Source of the DNA: UBA12465 sp964408785
Lineage (GTDB): Bacteria; Patescibacteriota; Patescibacteriia; Patescibacteriales; UBA12465
Reading direction: 5' to 3'
Assembly: GCA_964408785.1 (NCBI GenBank)
Contig: CAYPAS010000047.1
Coordinates: forward strand, 1-7,236
DNA length: 7,236 bases
The notes under the pieces were generated by a model. The model had not been told where the DNA came from, did not search any database, and saw only the letters and a list, made by a program, of their open reading frames with translations. This document shows positions 1 to 5,029 of the stretch, in pieces. Both the position numbers and the translations under genes were made by a program. Position 1 is the first letter of the stretch; each line of letters begins with the position of its first letter.

Positions 1-1087
1 CCATAGTTTCAATGGTATCACGCCAATTGAATTCCCCCGTGCCTAGAACTACTCTGATTATTTGAGCCCGCAAAGCAATCATCATGACAGTCGCGGGAAT
101 GACAAAAAATAATATCTGTTTAAACGCCTGGGTAAAACTGTTAACTAAACGATCTTTATCAAAAGCCAGGGACGACAAAGTTGGGAAGGCGGCGATAGCG
201 AAAGAGATGCCAAAAACGCCGACAGGAAAAGATTGTAAATTATTAGCAAAATTAAAAATCGCTAAAGAACCGGCAGATAAACCAGAAGCAATGACTGTTG
301 TCGCTACTAAATTTATTTGGGAAATCGCTAAACTGAGCGTTCTAGGCACCATCATGCGACCGATTTTCCTGGTTTGAGAATCACGACGTTTGAAAAACAA
401 ACTATAATGATATCCTAATTTCTTAGCCGCTAAATATTGGATACCTAAATGACATAAAGCGCCTAAAACTACACCCCAGGACAAACCAATGAGACCAAAA
501 CGGCCGACCAAGAAAACCGCCCCGAAAATAATTCCTAAATTATACATGACTGGGGCTAAAGAATAAGCAAGGAAACGTTTGAATGACTGCAAGATGCCGC
601 CAAAAATACTAGAAGCTCCTAATAATATCGGGGATAAGAACATTATCCTGGTCATGGTTGCCGTTAGCTCCCTTTGCGCTTGGCTGAAACCTGGCGTCAT
701 CACCTGCACTAATTCACGAGAAAACAACGAACCTAAAAGCGCTAGCAAAGAAGTAGCGATTAATAAATGATTGAGAACATTATTAGCAAGATTCCAAGCT
801 TCATGATTCTCTGAACTCTCCGAGTCAGAAGTCTTTTCTTTGATAAGTGAAGTAAAAATTGGAATAAAACCAGCCGACAGAGCGCCCAGGACTAAAAGAT
901 TAAAAACTAAATCCGGAACGCGAAAAGCCGCGTAATACATATCCAATTCTGCGCCAGCGCCAAAGCGTCCGGCTAGGATGCGATCACGCACTACGCCGAG
1001 CAGACGGGAAAGCAAAGAAAAGAAAGCGACCAAGGCGGCGGCCACGGCAACATTATTGATAGGTTGTTTCCAGATTTTTTTTAACAT
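1..1087 (-). CDS. murJ: MurJ-type lipid flippase (MOP superfamily), 3' end cut by window edge
   Basis: This is the N-terminal 362 residues of a MurJ/MviN flippase, which moves undecaprenyl-linked peptidoglycan precursor (lipid II) across the cytoplasmic membrane. I read it by translating the minus strand from the ATG at 1085-1087. The frame stays open to the left edge, so the last 150 or so residues of a usual 500-550 are missing. Family marks are SRLLGVVRDR (residues 27-36), FGAG with D49, the LGALSAGFIP stretch (67-76) and SFPVGVFGI near residue 287. Many hydrophobic helices are present. R28 and R34 match E. coli R18 and R24. The positions I align with E. coli R52 and R270 are F62 and N283, which is unusual. 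The start lies one base after the stop of the upstream gene, with no clear Shine-Dalgarno, so translation is probably coupled. It could serve another lipid-linked glycan. Family assignment is firm; substrate is inferred. Confidence 0.93.
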   Translation of the reverse strand, partial: MLKKIWKQPINNVAVAAALVAFFSLLSRLLGVVRDRILAGRFGAGAELDMYYAAFRVPDLVFNLLVLGALSAGFIPIFTSLIKEKTSDSESSENHEAWNLANNVLNHLLIATSLLALLGSLFSRELVQVMTPGFSQAQRELTATMTRIMFLSPILLGASSIFGGILQSFKRFLAYSLAPVMYNLGIIFGAVFLVGRFGLIGLSWGVVLGALCHLGIQYLAAKKLGYHYSLFFKRRDSQTRKIGRMMVPRTLSLAISQINLVATTVIASGLSAGSLAIFNFANNLQSFPVGVFGISFAIAAFPTLSSLAFDKDRLVNSFTQAFKQILFFVIPATVMMIALRAQIIRVVLGTGEFNWRDTIETM

Positions 1088-1088
1088 A

Positions 1089-2588
1089 TTACTTTTTTAA
1101 ACGGCGCCTAGCCATTGAAAGATTCTCTAAATTTTTTAAGGCATTTTCATAGCCGGGATTAATCAACAATTCCAAACGAAATTCTTTTTCTGCCTGATCT
1201 AGCAAGCCAGCGTCTAAATAAATAACGCCGATATTATTATGAACCATCGCTTCGCTCTGATTAATAGCTAAAGCGGCTTGATAACGTTCCAGGGCCGCTT
1301 GCGGCTGGCCGGAAAAATAAAGCATGGCCCCCAGATTTTTCTGAGCCAAAACCGAATGAGGTGAATTTTTAGCGGCGGCCCGCCAAAAAGTTAAAGAATC
1401 TTGATAATCACGACTACGCCAAAGACTGGAAACAGATAAGACTAAAACCAAAATAAACAAAGCGCCAGCCACCCGACGGCGATAAAGATCTAAATCCTGA
1501 ACCAATGACAAAGCAGACAAACTAATAAGCAGACCGATAAACGGCAAATACAAACGGTGTTCAATAAAATCCGCTTGGCCTTGCAGACGAATTAAAGAAG
1601 GTGCTAGAAAAACAAAAAACCAAAACAAGCCGAAAATAAACAGACGATAAGGACGCTTAGCTGGCCAGAAAAAAGCAATCAATAAAAGGACGATAGAAAG
1701 TAGGCCGTAAATTATCGTTGAATCTGGCATAACCGGCAGGACGGACAAGGAAAAGGGCAAGAAAAATTTCCCGAAACCAAAGATAACAGCCGGCCAATTA
1801 GAAGTTAAACTCATGAGTTCTTGACCGGTATGCCCCGAATAAGCCATCAAGGCGTAATTGCGAATAAGCATCCAGATAAAAGATAGTGACACGGAAGAAG
1901 CTAAGAAAGCCAGCCAATCCTCTGCCTGCCAAGATTTCCTATCAACGAGTAAAAAATAAAGAGTCCAAATAAAGGGAATAACAATCGCCGTTTCTTTAGT
2001 AAAAAGGGCTAAAGAAAAAAAGGCCAAATAGGCGAGCAAAAAAGAAAGGCGGTGATTCTTGGCGTAATGAAGTAAAAAGATTGAAGCGGTCAAAGAAAAA
2101 GCGGCCAACATTGAATCATTACGGCCGGGAATCCAGGAAACCGCCGGCACTAAGGCCGGGTGAACGGCAAAAATGGCGACTAACCAGAAAGATAAAGTTT
2201 TTCTCAAACCCAGGCTTCTTAGAAAAAAGAAAAGCAGGGCAACGCTAAAAAAATGCCAAAGTATATTACTCAAATGAAAAATAACCGGTAATGTTCCCGC
2301 CACCTGATAATCTAACAACAAAGAAAGATTAAGCAAGGGGCGATAATAAGATTTATCATTAGAAAAAAAGACATCGTCAACGAAAAAGTGTCCGACGTTA
2401 TGCCAATCGCCAATCATTTCCTGATTATTGATTATCAAAGTATTATCATCAAGATAAGTATAATCAAAAAACAAAGAAGCGCCGTAAACAGAAAACACCA
2501 AGAGGAAAAGGATTAAATACGGGCGCCAAGAAGACAGCCAGGAAGCGGCCCGGAATCGATCCCAAAGATTGCGCCAGATTTCTTTCAT
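1089..2588 (-). CDS. GT-C-like polytopic membrane protein with C-terminal TPR repeats (TMTC-like)
   Basis: A 499-residue integral membrane protein, probably a GT-C glycosyltransferase that uses a polyprenyl-phosphate sugar outside the membrane. After the first helix (about 23-43) comes YLDDN (45-49), the acidic first-loop motif typical of GT-C enzymes, then YYRPL (81-85). Further family-like marks are HP (143-144), GRND (155-158), KET (198-200) and EHRLYLP (343-349), all resembling the eukaryotic TMTC O-mannosyltransferases. I count about 11 helices. Basic loops at 124-130, 174-180, 310-315 and 370-372 fit the inside, which places the C-terminus outside. Two TPR units follow (about 413-446 and 447-480), then a basic tail. 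The start ATG overlaps the TGA of the GT2 gene (ATGA), with a weak AGAAG site six bases upstream, so the two are coupled. Architecture is clear. Catalysis and the sugar are inferred; a ligase or polymerase role is possible. Confidence 0.88.
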   Translation of the reverse strand: MKEIWRNLWDRFRAASWLSSWRPYLILFLLVFSVYGASLFFDYTYLDDNTLIINNQEMIGDWHNVGHFFVDDVFFSNDKSYYRPLLNLSLLLDYQVAGTLPVIFHLSNILWHFFSVALLFFFLRSLGLRKTLSFWLVAIFAVHPALVPAVSWIPGRNDSMLAAFSLTASIFLLHYAKNHRLSFLLAYLAFFSLALFTKETAIVIPFIWTLYFLLVDRKSWQAEDWLAFLASSVSLSFIWMLIRNYALMAYSGHTGQELMSLTSNWPAVIFGFGKFFLPFSLSVLPVMPDSTIIYGLLSIVLLLIAFFWPAKRPYRLFIFGLFWFFVFLAPSLIRLQGQADFIEHRLYLPFIGLLISLSALSLVQDLDLYRRRVAGALFILVLVLSVSSLWRSRDYQDSLTFWRAAAKNSPHSVLAQKNLGAMLYFSGQPQAALERYQAALAINQSEAMVHNNIGVIYLDAGLLDQAEKEFRLELLINPGYENALKNLENLSMARRRLKK

Positions 2589-3298
2589 ATTTTTCTTCTA
2601 AAAAAATAAGTCAAAGCAATACCCAGAGTGCCTAAACCGTATTTTAAACTGCGCCAAAAATTTATGGAAGAAGCTTCCGGAAAATAACGAACTGGCGCCG
2701 GAATATCGCCGATGCGATAAGCGCGGGAAACAGCCTGGAATAGCACCTGGGTGTCAAAAATAAAATCATCAGAATTGTCTTGCCAGGCGATATTTTCTAA
2801 GACACGGCGATGATAAGCGCGCATGCCCGTGTGCCACTCGGAAAGATTGTAGCCGCTCAAAACATTTTCAAAAAAAGTTAAGAAACGGTTAGAATAATAT
2901 TTATAAACCGGCATGCCGCCCGCCAAAGCCTCTCGCCGACTCCTTATCCTCGAAGCCAATACTAAATCAAAATGGTCGTCAGCGATAAACTCTACTAGAT
3001 ATTTTATCAAGCGCGGATCATACTGATAATCCGGGTGCAGCATAACGATTATATCGGCGCCTTTTTCCAAAGCGGCTTGATAACAAGTTTTTTGATTAGC
3101 CCCATAACCACGGTTAGTCTCGTGTTTAATGACCATTAATCCCAAACGGCTGGCCAGTTCCGCGGTATTGTCGCCGCTACCATCATCAACCAAAATTTTT
3201 TCATCGACCATTTCTGGTATTTCGGCTACAGTCCTCTCTAAAGTTGCGGCGGCATTATAAGCCGGCATGACAACGATTATTTTTTGTCCCTTATACAT
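2585..3298 (-). CDS. family 2 glycosyltransferase, polyprenyl-phosphate-sugar synthase type
   Basis: A 237-residue GT2 (GT-A fold) enzyme of the dolichyl-phosphate-mannose-synthase type, expected to transfer a sugar from a nucleotide sugar to a polyprenyl phosphate on the cytoplasmic face. Visible marks are the opening strand KIIVVMPAYN (6-15), VDDGSGDNT (37-45) for nucleotide binding, NRGYGANQK (62-70), the metal-site region MLHPDYQYDP (86-95), HTGMRAY (156-162) and DDFIFDTQVL (177-186). It has no C-terminal transmembrane domain. Only the stretch 219-233 before FFRRKI is hydrophobic enough to touch the membrane. The start ATG overlaps the end of the 68-residue gene by 22 bases and has no good Shine-Dalgarno, which points to coupled translation. 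The chosen start gives the N-terminus usual for this subfamily. The family is firm; sugar and acceptor cannot be read from sequence. Confidence 0.92.
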   Translation of the reverse strand: MYKGQKIIVVMPAYNAAATLERTVAEIPEMVDEKILVDDGSGDNTAELASRLGLMVIKHETNRGYGANQKTCYQAALEKGADIIVMLHPDYQYDPRLIKYLVEFIADDHFDLVLASRIRSRREALAGGMPVYKYYSNRFLTFFENVLSGYNLSEWHTGMRAYHRRVLENIAWQDNSDDFIFDTQVLFQAVSRAYRIGDIPAPVRYFPEASSINFWRSLKYGLGTLGIALTYFFRRKI

Positions 3299-3483
3299 AT
3301 TTTATCAGTCCAGATTAGTAAGAAAATAAAATCTAACAGCCAAAGCAATAATAAATAATTAAGATTAAAATAGGCCAAGATTATATCAGGCCAGAAATAC
3401 TCCATAAAACCGGCTAAAAACAAAGCCAGAGTTAAAAAGTAAAAGATTTCCAAACTCAAATCAGCGATAAAATCTTTTGCCAT
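3277..3483 (-). CDS. small two-helix membrane protein
   Basis: A 68-residue protein with two hydrophobic helices (about 9-30 and 41-59), joined by a short turn containing WPD (31-33), with a basic tail KICIRDKK that should lie in the cytoplasm. I do not recognise a named family. It is likely real: it has the best Shine-Dalgarno in the window (AGAAGGA, eight bases before ATG), overlaps the upstream gene by 28 bases and the downstream GT2 gene by 22, and its composition is that of a membrane protein rather than a chance frame. Position and size suggest it holds the soluble GT2 enzyme at the membrane, as the small two-helix subunits DPM2 and DPM3 do for eukaryotic DPM1. That analogy rests on architecture only. 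It could equally be an unrelated structural or export component. Confidence 0.75.
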   Translation of the reverse strand: MAKDFIADLSLEIFYFLTLALFLAGFMEYFWPDIILAYFNLNYLLLLWLLDFIFLLIWTDKICIRDKK

Positions 3484-4934
3484 AAACTTTTTCCTTCTAA
3501 TTCTATCTTAATGCTTCTAATATCCAAATATCGCTCGTCTCCCTGTTTGCCATCTAAGCCAGGAATTGAAATAAGAAAATCATATTTGCCGTTATCCCTA
3601 ACTAAGCCTTTAAGGTCAAAAGAGGCACTAGCCCGTAAAAGGCCATTCTTTTCTTCCGGCCGCTGATAAGAGGCTAAAATATAATTTATCTGACTGTAAG
3701 AAGGATTAAAATAACGATCGACTTTAGCCAGCCCCGGATTAATAATGGAAGCCGGCGACCAAGAAAATACTCCATCACCCTCCAAATCTATACCGCCTGC
3801 CGGCAAAACGATTTTCTTGAATCGCGATTGATTTTCAGAAAAAATAAATTGAGTATAAACCTGATCAAAGGCGTTTTCCTGCCCAGCAAAATAAACCGGA
3901 CCAAGGCTTTCGGCGTTCACCGTCTTCAAATGAAGATTATCAATATCGGTAAATAAAGGCGGCGGCGTTGATAATCCTGATAAAGACAGCTTATTGATGA
4001 AAGAAATTTTGTCGGAAGGGCTATTTATTTGAGAAATCTCCACTTGATTATCGCTGATTATTTCCAAGCGATAAAGACCCGCTGGTAAATTTTTGCCGCT
4101 CAAAGAAAGATTGCTCCCCCCAGAAACAACGCTAACGCTTTTCCTGGCTTTAAGCTCCCGGCCAGAATAAAGAGAAACTGTCGCTTCTTTGGCATCCGCG
4201 GCAGCATCAAGCAAAGTAAAAGAAAAGTCAAAACGCCAATTAGGATTATCCAGGTAAACATAAAGCTGATGACTGCCGCGTAAAGGCGTAATCCAAGAAT
4301 AGGGCTGAGTAGTGGAATTAAAAGAATAAAAAGGCCGATCTGGCAAGCTGTAATTATAAAGAGCCAAACAATCGCTTAGGCCGCCCGGACAATCACGCAA
4401 ACCAGAAGAGGCCAAATCTTTTTCAAAATCAGAAGCGGAACTGTAATAATGCCGCCTTTGCCAAATAGTAAAACCTGCCGCTTCGACAGAACTCCAAGAA
4501 GAAGCAAGACGGTCAATTATTTTATTCTGCAAAGGTTTGATGTCTATAGCACCAGAAGAGCTATTCTTTACTAGGCCGATTTCAATAAGCGGTGAAGAAT
4601 CTGGCAAATGGTCATAATACTCCACTGTCACTTGCGCTTTATCGAAATTCCTAGGAGAAGACAAAGAAAAATAAAGAGGATCGCCGACTAGGCGCAAATA
4701 TTCTTTATCGCTTTCACCGGCTAAACGGACGGCGGGACGGAAAGCCGTAATAGAATATTTACCAGAATGCCAACCTGACGGCCAATGGCGTTCATAACTA
4801 ATTTTACCGAACGGAACAAGTCTTTGATAAAAAAAGAAAAAAACAAATAATATTAGCAAAAAAACTCCCAAAATTCGAAATCGGAAACGCCAATCAGCCA
4901 AATATGCTTTTTTCAAAAAATCAAAGATTTTCAT
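3456..4934 (-). CDS. membrane-anchored exported protein of unknown function, beta-rich
   Basis: A 492-residue protein that I do not recognise. A basic N-terminus (KK at 8-9, RFRFR at 16-20) precedes one strong hydrophobic helix (about 20-37), so it should be a signal anchor with the remaining 450 or so residues outside. The exterior is rich in Ser, Tyr, Asn and short alternating strands: for example 79-107 (LRLVGDPLYFSL onward), 222-241, 252-301 with LPAGLYRLEI (283-292), and 432-480. This suggests two or three beta-sandwich domains of the carbohydrate-binding or immunoglobulin-like kind. C182 and C189 in CPGGLSDC could form a disulfide. No catalytic motif is evident. It is the first gene after the rpoC terminator and heads the glycosyltransferase/flippase operon, so it may act in surface glycan assembly or be glycosylated itself. 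The start lacks a Shine-Dalgarno but gives the expected anchor. Confidence 0.85.
   Translation of the reverse strand: MKIFDFLKKAYLADWRFRFRILGVFLLILFVFFFFYQRLVPFGKISYERHWPSGWHSGKYSITAFRPAVRLAGESDKEYLRLVGDPLYFSLSSPRNFDKAQVTVEYYDHLPDSSPLIEIGLVKNSSSGAIDIKPLQNKIIDRLASSWSSVEAAGFTIWQRRHYYSSASDFEKDLASSGLRDCPGGLSDCLALYNYSLPDRPFYSFNSTTQPYSWITPLRGSHQLYVYLDNPNWRFDFSFTLLDAAADAKEATVSLYSGRELKARKSVSVVSGGSNLSLSGKNLPAGLYRLEIISDNQVEISQINSPSDKISFINKLSLSGLSTPPPLFTDIDNLHLKTVNAESLGPVYFAGQENAFDQVYTQFIFSENQSRFKKIVLPAGGIDLEGDGVFSWSPASIINPGLAKVDRYFNPSYSQINYILASYQRPEEKNGLLRASASFDLKGLVRDNGKYDFLISIPGLDGKQGDERYLDIRSIKIELEGKSLWQKILSLI
3492..3498 (-). promoter_or_regulatory. Shine-Dalgarno for the 68-residue membrane protein
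   Basis: The minus strand reads AGAAGGA eight bases before the ATG at 3481-3483, inside the last codons of the 492-residue gene. It decides the start of the small protein and is the strongest ribosome binding site seen in this operon. The other starts have weak or no such site. Confidence 0.7.
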
Positions 4935-4951
4935 ATCTATATTTTAATCTA

Positions 4952-4961
4952 TTTATAGCAA
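4952..4961 (-). promoter_or_regulatory. candidate extended -10 promoter for the five-gene operon
   Basis: Between the rpoC terminator and the 492-residue gene the minus strand reads TTGCTATAAA, an extended -10 element (TGn before TATAAA). No convincing -35 lies 16-18 bases upstream, where the terminator stem sits, but extended -10 promoters can work without one. Transcription would begin near 4945, leaving a leader of only about ten bases before ATG 4934 and no Shine-Dalgarno. This is motif reading only; read-through from rpoC could also supply the operon. Confidence 0.35.
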
Positions 4962-5029
4962 TAAAAAAAGCCCAGCCGCTTCAACGGCCGAGCTTTTTTA
5001 GATTATCTGAAAAGGATTATTTGCTATAA
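4953..5029. repeat. 9-bp inverted repeat flanking the rpoC terminator
   Basis: The arms TTATAGCAA (4953-4961) and TTGCTATAA (5021-5029) are exact reverse complements lying on either side of the terminator hairpin. The right arm is within the last codons of rpoC and the left arm carries the candidate promoter of the next operon. In an rpoC read-through transcript they could pair and enclose the terminator. A nine-base match in AT-rich DNA can be chance, so the match is certain but its role is not. Confidence 0.4.
4963..4999 (-). terminator. intrinsic terminator downstream of rpoC
   Basis: On the minus strand a stem of nine mostly GC pairs (GCTCGGCCG with CGGCTGGGC, two G-U pairs) encloses the loop TTGAAG and is followed by seven T. 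A run of A before the stem pairs with part of the T tract. It begins 17 bases after the rpoC stop codon. The T run on the plus strand (4994-4999) makes it potentially bidirectional, though no plus-strand gene is present to use it. Confidence 0.9.

Noticed and set aside
84..377. Plus-strand open frame of 97 codons
   Set aside because: It lies antisense within murJ, has no family features or ribosome binding site, and the minus-strand frame has clear MurJ motifs.
579..770. Plus-strand open frame of 63 codons
   Set aside because: Also antisense within murJ; low-complexity chance translation with no recognisable features.
1095..1101. Slippery heptamer T TTA AAA near the end of the GT-C gene, possible programmed frameshift into murJ
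   Set aside because: A -1 slip meets a stop after four codons and does not enter the murJ frame, and there is no clear downstream structure.
2585..2588. TGA possibly read as glycine, as in some CPR lineages
   Set aside because: Reading through would destroy the GT2 end and run over the start of the GT-C gene in a wrong frame; ATGA stop/start coupling is the simpler reading.
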